A stretch of DNA of 64,000 nucleotides, taken from contig NZ_JACCBA010000001.1 in assembly GCF_013409365.1 (NCBI RefSeq), positions 5,332,001-5,396,000 of the forward strand, in the 5' to 3' direction. Shown one piece after another: positions 21,817-30,718 of this stretch (position 1 is its first letter; every line of letters starts with the position of its first letter). Made by a program: the position numbers and the translations under genes. The notes below the pieces were generated by a model, which was given only the letters and a program-made list of their open reading frames with translations, did not search any database and was not told the origin of the DNA. Source of the DNA: Actinomadura luteofluorescens. Lineage in GTDB: Bacteria > Actinomycetota > Actinomycetes > Streptosporangiales > Streptosporangiaceae.

Positions 21817-22446
21817 CTAGGCGTTCTGGGGTTCGGGCTCCTCCGTGAGGCCGCGGGTCTTCATGGCGTGCAGGACGAGGTCGATGAGGACCTCCTTGCA
21901 GGAGCCGAGGTTGCGGGCGTCGCAGAGCATGACGGGGACCTTGGGGCCCAGGTTGAGGGCCATCTGGATCTCCGCGAGGTCGTAGCGCTGGGCGCCCTCG
22001 AAGCAGTTCACGGCGACGATGAACGGGGTGCCGCGGCGCTCGAAGTAGTCCACGGACGGGAAGCAGTCCGACAGGCGGCGGGTGTCGGCGAGGACGACGG
22101 CGCCGAGCGCGCCGAGCGACACCTCGTCCCACATGAACCAGAACCGCTCCTGTCCGGGGGTGCCGAACAGGTAGAGGACGTACTCGTTGCGCATCGTGAT
22201 GCGGCCGAAGTCCATCGCGACCGTGGTGGTCTGCTTGCGCTCCACCCCGGAGATGTCGTCGACGCCGACGCTCTCGTCGGTGAGCAGCTCCTCGGTGCGC
22301 AGGGGGCGGGTCTCCGAGACCGTGCCCACCATCGTGGTCTTGCCGACCCCGAAGCCGCCCGCGATCACGATCTTGACCGCGGTGGGGAGCCGGCGGGCGC
22401 GCATGTCGCGTCGCCCGCCACCGGCGTTAGAGGGCCCGGAGTCCAT
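21817..22446 (-). CDS. Conservon small GTPase (CvnD-type)
   Basis: 209-residue Ras-like GTP-binding protein of the actinomycete conservon family. The P-loop is GGFGVGKTTMVG (residues 30-41). Switch-II-like LFGTPGQERFWFMWDEV replaces DxxGQE with TPGQE, which is normal for this family. The NKxD position reads VNCFEG, also family-typical. Last gene of a four-gene operon with the kinase, roadblock and DUF742 genes; its start overlaps the DUF742 gene by 20 bases. In Streptomyces these proteins assemble at the membrane like a eukaryotic GPCR-type module. Confidence 0.9.
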   Translation of the reverse strand: MDSGPSNAGGGRRDMRARRLPTAVKIVIAGGFGVGKTTMVGTVSETRPLRTEELLTDESVGVDDISGVERKQTTTVAMDFGRITMRNEYVLYLFGTPGQERFWFMWDEVSLGALGAVVLADTRRLSDCFPSVDYFERRGTPFIVAVNCFEGAQRYDLAEIQMALNLGPKVPVMLCDARNLGSCKEVLIDLVLHAMKTRGLTEEPEPQNA

Positions 22447-22855
22447 CGATCACCGCCTTGTAGAGCCTGATGTCGTGCATGTCCGCCTCCGGTTCGGGTT
22501 CCTGCAGGGAGACGAACCCCTTGTCGAGGAGGTCGCCGAGCATCACCCGCACGGTCGCCACGGGCAGGTCGAGATGGCCGGTGATCTCGGCCACCGACAT
22601 CACCGACTGGCAGAGCCGGATGATGGACAGGTGTTCGGGGCCGAGGCCGATCGCGCCCTCCGGCTCGGCTCCGGCCGCCACCACCAGGGTGATGAGGTCG
22701 AACCGGCCGCGGGTCGGCTCGATGCGGCCGCTGGTCATCACGTACGGCCGCACCATCGGTCCCGCGTGCTCGTCCAGGAAGCGGTCGCTGACGGGCGGGC
22801 GCGTCGCGGCCTCGTCCACCCAGGGCTCCTGGGTGGGATCCTCGGGGGGCATCAT
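22427..22855 (-). CDS. Conservon DUF742 protein (CvnC-type)
   Basis: 142-residue protein of the DUF742 family, with a winged-helix-like core (LCQSVMSVAEITGHLDLPVATVRVMLGDLLDKGFV). VRPYVMTSGR near residue 35 is the family hallmark. The ATG at 22855 overlaps the roadblock stop as ATGA and has AGGAGGGG about 10 bases before it. Role: partner in the conservon; no enzyme activity is expected. Confidence 0.9.
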   Translation of the reverse strand: MMPPEDPTQEPWVDEAATRPPVSDRFLDEHAGPMVRPYVMTSGRIEPTRGRFDLITLVVAAGAEPEGAIGLGPEHLSIIRLCQSVMSVAEITGHLDLPVATVRVMLGDLLDKGFVSLQEPEPEADMHDIRLYKAVIDGLRAL

Positions 22856-23277
22856 GCCGGGCGCCCCTCCTGCGCGGACTCCGAACGCGACGGGGAGGTG
22901 AGGTGGTGGCCCATGGCCGTGACGAGCATCGCCATCTCGTAGGCGGTGAGGCCGACGTCGACCTCCTCGGTGGCCAGGACGGCGAGGCAGGCACCCTTGC
23001 CGGCGACCGTGACCAGCAGGAACGCCGACGCCATCTCGACGATCGTCTGCCGGACGGGGCCGCCGCCGAAGCGGGTGCCGGCGCCCTTGGCGAGGCTCTG
23101 GATGCCGGCGGCGACGGCGGCGAGGTGCTCGCCGTCGTCCTGCGTCATGCCCTCGGACGACGCCATGAGCAGGCCGTCCGCCGACAGCACGACCGCGCTG
23201 CGGGCGTGCGGCAGCCGGTGGACGAGGTCGTCCAGCAGCCAGCCCAGATCGGAGGAGGGACCGGTCTTCTGCGTCAC
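22852..23277 (-). CDS. Conservon roadblock/LC7 protein (CvnB-type)
   Basis: 141-residue roadblock/LC7-domain protein (DLGWLLDDLVHRLPHARSAVVLSADGLLMASS). Roadblock proteins are regulators of small GTPases; this one likely serves the GTPase at 21817-22446. Start overlaps the kinase stop, stop overlaps the DUF742 start. Confidence 0.92.
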   Translation of the reverse strand: MTQKTGPSSDLGWLLDDLVHRLPHARSAVVLSADGLLMASSEGMTQDDGEHLAAVAAGIQSLAKGAGTRFGGGPVRQTIVEMASAFLLVTVAGKGACLAVLATEEVDVGLTAYEMAMLVTAMGHHLTSPSRSESAQEGRPA

Positions 23278-25709
23278 TGATCTGCCTCGCCTTCCGCTGC
23301 GTTGTTACCGAGGGCCTCCGCCGCCTCAGAGCGGCCCCGCTGGGTGCCGCGCTGGTAGGAACCCATGATCCGCTGGATCTCCTCGGGGGAGCGGCCCGGG
23401 TCCTCCTGCTCGTCCTGCTCGTCGGAGGCGACGGGCTCATCGGTGCGCAGGGGTTCGGCCAGGTTCGCCTGCGGCACTCGGACGGGGAGACCGGACGGTG
23501 TGGTGGAGATGTCGGGCACGGGTGGCAGGTCCTCCGGCTCGATGGGGTCGGGACGTGCGCCGTCCGCGGGGTCGTCGTGCCACGCGGGCGTGGGGGCCTC
23601 GGGCTCCGGCTCGGGGGCGGTGCCGCCGACGGGCCGGATGGGCAGCGGGTCCGCAGCCGGCGGGGGGACCGCCACGAGGGCGGGTCCGACGGACTGCGGG
23701 CCGGTGCCAGACGGGGGGAGCGTCGTCGTGGGGGAGGCGGTGCGGACGTCGGCGACGGACGCGGCGCCGACCGCGGCGGGGCGGCGGACCTCCAGCCCGT
23801 TCTGGGTGATGGTGCCGGCCGGGACCTGCGCCGGGCCCTGCTCGACGATCAGGTCCCTGGGGATCACGACGACGGCGGTCGTGCCGCCGTAGGCGGACCG
23901 CTTCAGCGAGACCTGGATGTTGTAGCGCTCGGCGAGCTTGCTGACCACGAACAGGCCGAGCTGGACCGAGCTCTGGAGGTTGAAGTCGGGCGGGTCGGCG
24001 ATCCGCGCGTTGATCTCGGTGAGCTTCTCGTCGGTCATGCCGAGCCCGCGGTCCTCGATGTCGATCGCGAAGCCGCTGGCGACCAGGTGCCCGCCGACCT
24101 GCACGATGGTGTCGGGCGGGGAGAACGACACCGCGTTCTCGATCAGCTCGGCGAGCAGGTGGGTGACGTCGCCGACCGAGCGTCCGGCCAGCTCGACCGG
24201 GCCGAACGGCAGGACGGTGACGCGGGTGTAGTCCTCGACCTCGCCGACGGCGGCGCGGACGACGTCGACCATCGGCACGGAGTTGCGCCATCCGCGGGCC
24301 GGGAGGGCGCCGGACAGCACGATGAGGTTCTCGGCGTTGCGCCGCATGCGGGTCGCGAGGTGGTCGAGCCGGAACAGCTCCTCCAGCTCCTTGGTCTCGA
24401 TGTCGCGGCGGCGCTCCATCGTGTCCAGCATGGTGAGCTGCCGGTGCACCAGCGTCTGGGTGCGGCGGGCGAGGCTCAGCAGGACGTCCCGGATGCCGCG
24501 GCGCAGTTCCGCCTGCTCGACGGCGGTGCGGATCGCGGTCTCCTGGACGGCGTTGAACGCGCGGCCCACCTGCCCGATCTCGTCGTTGCCGAACCGCAGC
24601 GGCGGCGCCTCGACCTCGACGTCCACCTTCTCCCCGTGCCCGAGCCGCTCGACGACGCCGGGGAGTCGCTGCTCGGCCAGCTCCCACGCGGCGCCGCGCA
24701 GCCGTTCCAGCTGCCGGACGAGGGCGCGCGCCGTGGTGATCGACACGACGATGGAGGCGATGACCGCGAGGAGGCCGAGTCCACCGGCGAGCAGCAGCCG
24801 GATGACGACCCAGGTGGCGATGGGTGTGGCGCGCTCCACGAGCCGGTCACCGGCGTCCTGGATGGACTTGCGCATCTGGGCGAGCGCGGGATCGGTCGCG
24901 CCGCGCCACTGTTCGGCGGTCATGCGGGGGCCGCGCCCCTTCGTCCGCTGGAGGAGCGCGTCCTCCAGGGCGCCGACGGTGGTGAGGCGCTTGTTGGCGT
25001 TCAGCTCGTTCCAGGCCTGCCGGTCGGCGCCCTCCAGGTCGACCAGGGCGCGCTCGTAGTTGAGGCGCCGCGCGCCGACGGCCTTGGCGATGTCGATCTG
25101 GTCGATCGGGGTGATCCGGCCGGACGCGAGGACGCCGGCGACGAGCGCGTCCTCCTGGGACAGCAGCTCCCAGGACCGGTTGACGGCGATCTCCGCGCGC
25201 AGGTCGGTGGTGAAGCCCTTGTCGTCGAGCGTCGTCGTCCCGTCGTACATGTGGAAGATCGACTCGATGGTGTCGGAGTAGGCGTCGATGATGTGCCGGC
25301 GGTCGAAGGCGCCGGCGTCGATCGACCGGCGGTCGCCGTCGAGCCGGCCGAGCAGCCGGACCATCGCGTCGAGCCGCTGGTCCATCTCGTCGTCGGCGGC
25401 GCGGCGGACCGAGCCGCTGCGGGCCTTCTCGATGACGATGGCCCGCTCCTTGTCGGTGCGGGCGCGCTGGGCGTCGAGCAGGTCGGGACGCCGCTGGCCG
25501 GACGCGAGCATGGTGACGGTGAGGCGGCGCTCGTGCTGCAGCTCGACGAGCAGCGGGTCACTCGGGGCCACGACGCTGTCCAGGGTGCTCACGAAGAGCA
25601 GGTTCACGCCTTCGCGCAACGTCACCCAGGCGGCGAAGGCCCACAGCGCGGTCAGCGAGACCAGCAGGGCCGCAATCTTGGTCCGCAGCCGTGAGTTGCG
25701 GAAACGCAT
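23274..25709 (-). CDS. Conservon sensor histidine kinase with nitrate/nitrite-sensor domain (CvnA-type)
   Basis: 811-residue membrane kinase. One helix near residues 8-27, an extracytoplasmic four-helix nitrate/nitrite-sensing-type domain, a second helix (about 295-320), HAMP, then a dimerisation region (FRLDHLATRMRRNAENLIVLSG) and a HATPase domain with ELIENAVSFSPPDT (N box) and DIEDRGLGM (G1). The last 180 residues are a proline- and acid-rich tail. The ATG at 25709 is chosen over an upstream ATG because MRFRNSRLRTKIA is the usual beginning of this family. First gene of the conservon; 209 bases downstream of the terpene genes on the same strand. Confidence 0.9.
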   Translation of the reverse strand: MRFRNSRLRTKIAALLVSLTALWAFAAWVTLREGVNLLFVSTLDSVVAPSDPLLVELQHERRLTVTMLASGQRRPDLLDAQRARTDKERAIVIEKARSGSVRRAADDEMDQRLDAMVRLLGRLDGDRRSIDAGAFDRRHIIDAYSDTIESIFHMYDGTTTLDDKGFTTDLRAEIAVNRSWELLSQEDALVAGVLASGRITPIDQIDIAKAVGARRLNYERALVDLEGADRQAWNELNANKRLTTVGALEDALLQRTKGRGPRMTAEQWRGATDPALAQMRKSIQDAGDRLVERATPIATWVVIRLLLAGGLGLLAVIASIVVSITTARALVRQLERLRGAAWELAEQRLPGVVERLGHGEKVDVEVEAPPLRFGNDEIGQVGRAFNAVQETAIRTAVEQAELRRGIRDVLLSLARRTQTLVHRQLTMLDTMERRRDIETKELEELFRLDHLATRMRRNAENLIVLSGALPARGWRNSVPMVDVVRAAVGEVEDYTRVTVLPFGPVELAGRSVGDVTHLLAELIENAVSFSPPDTIVQVGGHLVASGFAIDIEDRGLGMTDEKLTEINARIADPPDFNLQSSVQLGLFVVSKLAERYNIQVSLKRSAYGGTTAVVVIPRDLIVEQGPAQVPAGTITQNGLEVRRPAAVGAASVADVRTASPTTTLPPSGTGPQSVGPALVAVPPPAADPLPIRPVGGTAPEPEPEAPTPAWHDDPADGARPDPIEPEDLPPVPDISTTPSGLPVRVPQANLAEPLRTDEPVASDEQDEQEDPGRSPEEIQRIMGSYQRGTQRGRSEAAEALGNNAAEGEADQ

Positions 25710-25894
25710 TATGATCGCCCCAACAATTGTCAAGGTGCCTGCAATGCGAGGTCTTGGGGCCAGGCTGCGAGACACTGGTGGCGGTGAGTGCGGGTAGCGC
25801 TATGCCGGGTGATCGGCAAGGCACCGGTGAACCTTACCAACGCCACCAAACCCACTCAAGGTGAATGGTTTCCGGCTCAGGCGTACAAGCAGGT

Positions 25895-25923
25895 CACCCT
25901 CTGACAGGGTGGTGAAATTCACC
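25895..25923. promoter_or_regulatory. Two adjacent palindromes between terpene and conservon genes
   Basis: CACCCT-CTGAC-AGGGTG (25895-25911) is immediately followed by GGTGAA-A-TTCACC (25911-25923), which overlaps the stop of the class II cyclase. The first could be a weak terminator; the second looks more like a binding site. Function unproven. Confidence 0.4.
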
Positions 25924-27671
25924 GCACTGAAACACTCGTGTCACGCCGTGCCAGACGAAGGGCTCCCAGGACCGCCGCCCGCACGATCGTCGTTGGGCGA
26001 TATAGGTCTTTGTCGTGCCATAGCGGCGGCTTGCCGGAGTCAACGTCCCCCAGACCTTCGGTCAGGGCGCCGGGCGTGCTCCGCAGGGCCGCTCTGAGGT
26101 AGGCGTCGCCCCGCCGGACCGCGCGCTCCGCCGCCTCCCGCACCGCCGGGTCGGGCGCGGCATCGCCGGACGGGCGGGCGAGGGTCAGGACGTGCACGGC
26201 GTAGGCCGTCTCCTCGGCGGTCCCGCACCAGCGACCCCAGGAACCGTCCGGGCGCTGTTCCCGCAGCACCCACTCGACGGACCGATTCACGGCGTCCGCC
26301 GATTCCGGGCCCCCGAACTCGTCCAGCGCCAGCGCGGCGCAAGCGGTCGCGTAGAGCGGCGAGGCGTGCCACCGATCCTCCCAGCGGCCGTCGTTCAACT
26401 GCTCGCCGATGAGCCAGGACGCCGCTTTTCGCGCGCTCGCCGCGTAACGGCCGGCCGGTCCCTCGCCGCCGCACTCCAGGTAATGGCCGAACGCCTCAAG
26501 CACGTGCGCGTTGGTCGTGACGGACCGTCCGTTCTCACCGGGCCAGCTACAGAAATGCGTGCTCGTTTCGTACTTCCACAGCAGGTCGGGCGGGTGCGGT
26601 TCGCCGAGAAGCGACAGCGCGTACAGCACGCCGGAACTGGTGTCGGCGTCCGGGGGCAGGCCGGTGCCGCCCGGCGCGCCGTCCTCGCCGAGCGACGCCC
26701 GCATCTGGGCGATCAGCTCCGGCGGGACGGCCGGCGCGAGCCCGGCGCGGGCCAGCCAGCCCAGCACCCACCCGCGCTCGAAGTTGGTCACCGGGACGGC
26801 GACGGGAACGGGACCGCCGTGCTGCTCGGCGGCCGCCTCCAGGTAGCGCCGCGCGGCGCGTTCACCGGCTCCGCCGTCGGGGGCGCCGTCGGGGGCGCCG
26901 AGCCACGCGGCGGTGGCGGCGGTGGACGCGCCGACGGTCGCGAACCGTCCCGGCCCCGTTCGCCGCGGACGGGCGCACCGGTTCCGGCAACGGCACGGGA
27001 CGGACCGAACCGGCCCGGCGCGCCGACGCCCCCGCGATCTCCAGGGCGTGCTGGACCTTCAGCGGCACGGCGCCGCCGTTCTCCAGATGGGCCTTGGCAG
27101 CGGCGACGAACGCCCCGTCCATTCCTGCGGGCGGGGACAGCCGTCCGCCCGTCCACCAGGCGGCGAGGGCGGGGTCGTCGCGGAGCCGGTCGAGGTGCCC
27201 GTTGATCGCCTCGATCAGGGCCGGGGTGATGTGCTCGATGGCCGGCATGTCCGGGAAGCCGGCCGCCGTCGAGCCGTCGAGCCGCCGGGCGAGGGCCCGC
27301 AGCGCGCGCCCGGCGCCGCGGACCACTTCGGCGACGTAGAGGCCGGCCGGCCAGCGGCGCCCCTCCGAGGCCAGCGCGGACAGCAGCGCCTCGGTCGCGC
27401 TCAGGGTCGGGACGAGCGCGTATCCCGGGTCCGGCGCCCCCCAGCCGCCGTCGGGCCGCTGCGTGTCCAGCAGGAAGCGGATCCTCCCGGAATGCCCGGT
27501 CAGCCAGGGGGCCAGGCTCACCAGCCGCCCGGTCTCGTAGACGGACGGGGACGACCGCCCCCACGGGTGGTGCACGAGATCGGCCACCAGCGCGCCGGCG
27601 GCCGCGTAGAGATCGTCGGGGTCGGGATCGGCGGCCTCGGCCGCCTCCGGACCCGCCTCCTCGACGGTCAC
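25919..27671 (-). pseudogene. Class II diterpene cyclase, split by a +1 frameshift
   Basis: Family: prenyltransferase/squalene-oxidase-repeat cyclases that protonate GGPP to a bicyclic diphosphate. The N-terminal part (27671 to about 26955) reads LDTQRPDGGWG...YALVPTLSATEALL and ends in family sequence AVPLKVQHALEIAG. The C-terminal part resumes one frame over, with FATVGASTAATAAWLG through LREQRPDGSWGRWCGTAEETAYAV. Removing one base from the C runs at 26949-26958 (plus strand) joins them into about 583 residues. The acid motif reads DADTSS at 26639-26650, where most members have DxDD. The GTG start overlaps the terpene synthase stop. It may be a real mutation or an assembly error; without the fix the cyclase is not made whole. 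Confidence 0.8.
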
Positions 27672-28588
27672 AGCGACCCCCAGTAGTCGCTCAGCCCGTA
27701 GAAGCCCGTACTGAAGCCGATCTGCCGTTCGAGATAGGCCACCGCCTCGGGGCAGTCGCCCCGCAGCGGCCGGACGCGGTCGCGGCAGCGCGCCACGATC
27801 GCGTCGATCCGCGCCGTGATCTGGGCACGTTCCACCCCGAGCATCTGAGCGTTCAGGTCGCCCCAGGTGACGTCCCGCTCGTAGGTGGCGAGGTCGTTCA
27901 GCAGCCGCAGCACCTGCTGCACGTCCCGGCTCGCGGCCTGCAGCTCGCCGATGTGGTCGAGGACGCCCTGGTCGGCGTGCACGATCCAGTGCGAGATGTT
28001 GACCCAGGCCGAGCCGTAGTTGTCGGCGTTGTCCAGGTATTCATCGAAGGTGGGCCATGAGGCCTCGTCGACGAACTTCCACGTCAGCTCGCGGGCACCG
28101 GCGTGCAGCAGCCGCGCGAGCTGCTCCAGCCAGTCGTCGCGCAGCGCCGCGAAGGCCGGCGACCCTGCGGCCTCGTCCCGGATGTCGGCGAGGAACCGGG
28201 TGAGCCCGTCCCCCGGCTCCGGCGGTGCCCCCTCCGCGACGGCGAGGCAGCGCCGGTTGATGTCGTCCACCTCGTCCCGGGTCGTCGCGACGTGGTCCAC
28301 CAGCCAGTCCAGACCGAAGATCCACAGCGAGGTGCGCGCCGCCATCCGGATCCCGGACGCCGTCAGCCACGGCGACCCGAACGCGTTCGCGCAGGCCACG
28401 GCGGTGAACAGGGTCTCGTCGATCGGCTTGGCGTCGAACAGGTCGGGATAGGTCTCGGCGCATCTCGCCAGGTCGCGGGCGCACTTCACGGCCTGCGCCA
28501 TGACGGCCCCGTCGTGCCGCGCCGCCAGGAGGGCGTCGGGAGCGGCGGGGCCGCCGGGATGTGGAGGCGCCCCTTCCGGCGCCGTCAC
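27668..28588 (-). CDS. Class I terpene synthase
   Basis: 306-residue ionisation-dependent terpene synthase. The metal-binding triad NDLATYERD (N231, T235, D239) is intact. The first aspartate motif is reduced to DWLVD (D94, D98), so it is not a canonical DDxxD; variants occur in bacterial diterpene synthases. GTG start overlaps the P450 stop, and its stop overlaps the class II cyclase start, so the three are one translationally coupled unit. The pairing with a class II cyclase suggests it acts on a copalyl- or halimadienyl-type diphosphate, not directly on GGPP; that is inference. Confidence 0.82.
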   Translation of the reverse strand: MTAPEGAPPHPGGPAAPDALLAARHDGAVMAQAVKCARDLARCAETYPDLFDAKPIDETLFTAVACANAFGSPWLTASGIRMAARTSLWIFGLDWLVDHVATTRDEVDDINRRCLAVAEGAPPEPGDGLTRFLADIRDEAAGSPAFAALRDDWLEQLARLLHAGARELTWKFVDEASWPTFDEYLDNADNYGSAWVNISHWIVHADQGVLDHIGELQAASRDVQQVLRLLNDLATYERDVTWGDLNAQMLGVERAQITARIDAIVARCRDRVRPLRGDCPEAVAYLERQIGFSTGFYGLSDYWGSL

Positions 28589-29955
28589 GCGTCCCGCCCG
28601 ACCGGGGTCAGCGTCATCTCCATCGACTCCCGCGGCCGCAGCGTCGCGCCGATGCGCGGCATGGCCGGGATCGCGTCGGACAGGGCGGGACGGAACCGGC
28701 TCAGGATGCTCGTCAGGATCATCCGCGCCTCGACGTCGAACACGTGGCGGCCGATGCACTGGTGCGGTCCGCCGCCGAACGGGAAGTAGGCGTAGCGGTG
28801 CCGCTTGCGGGAGTTCTCCTCCGTGAACCGCTCCGGGTCGAACTCCAGCGGACGGTCCCACACCGACTCCAGCCGGTGCGTGAGGAACGGGCTGATGAGC
28901 ACCGGATCGCCCGGCTCGATGTGCACGCCGCCGAGGATCGTCGGTGCGGTCGCCATCCGCGGGAACATCCAGCCCACCGGGTACAGGCGCAGCAGTTCCT
29001 GGACGACCTGCGACACGTACGGCAGCCTCGGAAGATGGTCGGGGCGGACCGGCTCGTCGCCGACCACGTCCTCGATCTCCCCGACCAGCCTGTCCAGGAC
29101 GTCCGGGTGGTCGTGCAGCAGCGGCCACAGCCAGGTCAGCGCCAGCGTCGTTGTCTCGGTGCTGGTCGCGAACATCGCGAGCAGGTTGTCGCGGATCCAC
29201 TTGTCGTCCGGCGGGGCGCCGTCCTCGGTCCGGGCCTGGCAGAGCGCGGTGAAGATGTCGCTGCCGTCGCCCGGGTTCTCCCGGTAGCGCGCCACCAGCT
29301 CGAACAGGACCTCGTCCATCACCTGCACGGCGTCCTTGAACGCCCGGTCGCCCGGCATCGGGAGCACGCGCGGCAGGAACGGCAGCAGGAACCGGACCGA
29401 GATCGAGGTGGCGATCTGGTCGAACGTCGGGATCAGCTTGTTGGCCTCGACCGGGGAGATCTTGTCGCCGAACAGGACCTTGATCACGGTCTCGTTGACG
29501 ATCCGGCTCATTTCCGGCAGCACGTCGATCGGCCGTCCCGCGCGGGCGGGCTCCTCCAGCTTGCCGACGGCGTCGTTGATCGCCTCGGCCATCAGCCCGG
29601 TGAGCCGGTTGACGTTGCGGGTGGTGAACACCGGCTGCAGCACCCGCTTGCTGTGCTCCCACTCGGCGCCCTCGGACAGGATGCTGTCGCCCATCAGCTC
29701 GCGCAGAGGCCGCCAGAACACCCCGTCCCGCTGGAAGATCTCCGACTCGCGCCGCAGGACCTGCTGGATGTGGTCGGGATGGGTGACCAGGTAGGGATGG
29801 GACGCACCGAGGTCGAGCCGGATGAGCCGGCCGTCCCCCTCCGTGCTGATCCGTTCCAGCTGGCGAAGCGGGTCGCGGACGAAGCCGGCGACCGTGCGGT
29901 AAAGGGGGAAGTTCTTCGCCTTCTGGACTGGGACGGCGCCGACGTCAACGGACAT
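28585..29955 (-). CDS. Cytochrome P450 of the terpene cluster
   Basis: 456-residue P450 monooxygenase. Haem loop FPFGGGPHQCIG with the ligand at C400; ExxR helix ELLRLYP; I-helix acid-threonine pair in FATSTETTTLALTW. Overall look resembles pentalenene-oxygenase-type enzymes that hydroxylate cyclised terpenes. The ATG at 29955 follows GAGGGGCAG. First gene of the terpene unit; expected to oxidise the product of the two cyclases. Redox partner genes are not nearby. Confidence 0.9.
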   Translation of the reverse strand: MSVDVGAVPVQKAKNFPLYRTVAGFVRDPLRQLERISTEGDGRLIRLDLGASHPYLVTHPDHIQQVLRRESEIFQRDGVFWRPLRELMGDSILSEGAEWEHSKRVLQPVFTTRNVNRLTGLMAEAINDAVGKLEEPARAGRPIDVLPEMSRIVNETVIKVLFGDKISPVEANKLIPTFDQIATSISVRFLLPFLPRVLPMPGDRAFKDAVQVMDEVLFELVARYRENPGDGSDIFTALCQARTEDGAPPDDKWIRDNLLAMFATSTETTTLALTWLWPLLHDHPDVLDRLVGEIEDVVGDEPVRPDHLPRLPYVSQVVQELLRLYPVGWMFPRMATAPTILGGVHIEPGDPVLISPFLTHRLESVWDRPLEFDPERFTEENSRKRHRYAYFPFGGGPHQCIGRHVFDVEARMILTSILSRFRPALSDAIPAMPRIGATLRPRESMEMTLTPVGRDA

Positions 29956-30328
29956 TACCGACTGCCCCTCGATGTTGAGTTGGAGTGCCAGTGCCTGGCC
30001 GCCCCGGGGCGCGGTCCCGCCCGGGACGCACGGCGTCCCTCGCGGCGGGATGCCGTGAATGAGTGATACGGGCTTTGTGGGAAGGTTGCGGTGTTATGTA
30101 GCTTTCTGTGGGAGTATCACATGATCAATTAACATCGGCAAGGCTTCGCCCGGTAGAAATCTCAACCTTTCCGACGTGACCCTTATCACTTGCCGGTTGT
30201 GTTGTCTCGTTGTGCGGTTCGCCCTTACAGGCATGCCGAAGTGGCCCGCGAAAAGGACATTCGCAAGGCGAGAGAGAACACGGAGAGTGACGCTCGCTAA
30301 ATGGAGCTCTCTTCCGGTTTGTACCGAA
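29956..30328. other. AT-richer intergenic region upstream of the terpene unit
   Basis: 373 bases with no gene I can support. 30080-30200 is distinctly less GC-rich than its surroundings (TATCACATGATCAATTAACA), as expected of a promoter region for the P450 operon on the minus strand. I could not identify a confident -35/-10 pair or operator. Confidence 0.5.
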
Positions 30329-30697
30329 TTACTTTGCAGCGCGGTCGATCGGGACCAGCGCGGGCCACGCCCCGCGTCCCGCCACACGCACCTCGCCGGT
30401 CACTTTCCGTGATCCGCAGCGCACCGCCACGGGGTAGGTGCCGGGCGCGGCGTCCCGCCTCACGACGGCCGCGCCGCCCACGGCCCGTCCGGTGAACGCC
30501 TCGGAACCCGCGGCCACCCTGCCCGCGCATCCCGGCACCGAGAGCCGGACCCGCTCACCGGGCCGCGCGGCCCGGGGCTCCACCGAGACCGGCCCGTCCC
30601 CGCTCGCCTGCCCCGTCGCCGGAGCCAGCATGCCCGCCGCAACGAGCGCTGTTCCCAACACGGTGACGCTGAGCAGACGCAACGACGACTCCCTCAA
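30329..30697 (-). CDS. Small secreted protein
   Basis: 122 residues with a clear signal peptide (SLRLLSVTVLGTALVAAGMLAPATGQA, cleavage expected after QA near residue 31). The mature part has two cysteines (in PGCAGR and AVRCGS), probably disulfide-bonded, and a beta-rich pattern ending in VTGEVRVAG. Family not recognised. Followed downstream on the same strand by the P450 region; function unknown. Confidence 0.7.
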   Translation of the reverse strand: MRESSLRLLSVTVLGTALVAAGMLAPATGQASGDGPVSVEPRAARPGERVRLSVPGCAGRVAAGSEAFTGRAVGGAAVVRRDAAPGTYPVAVRCGSRKVTGEVRVAGRGAWPALVPIDRAAK

Positions 30698-30718
30698 TCG
30701 GATGTGACGTCCGGCACT

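Noticed and set aside
25708..25733. TTGACA and CATAAT on the minus strand just before the conservon kinase start
   Set aside because: Only 14 bases apart, and the -10-like element overlaps the ATG, so transcription would begin inside the gene.
30094..30387. 97-codon open frame on the minus strand
   Set aside because: It overlaps the secreted-protein gene, has no recognisable domain and covers the AT-richer promoter region.
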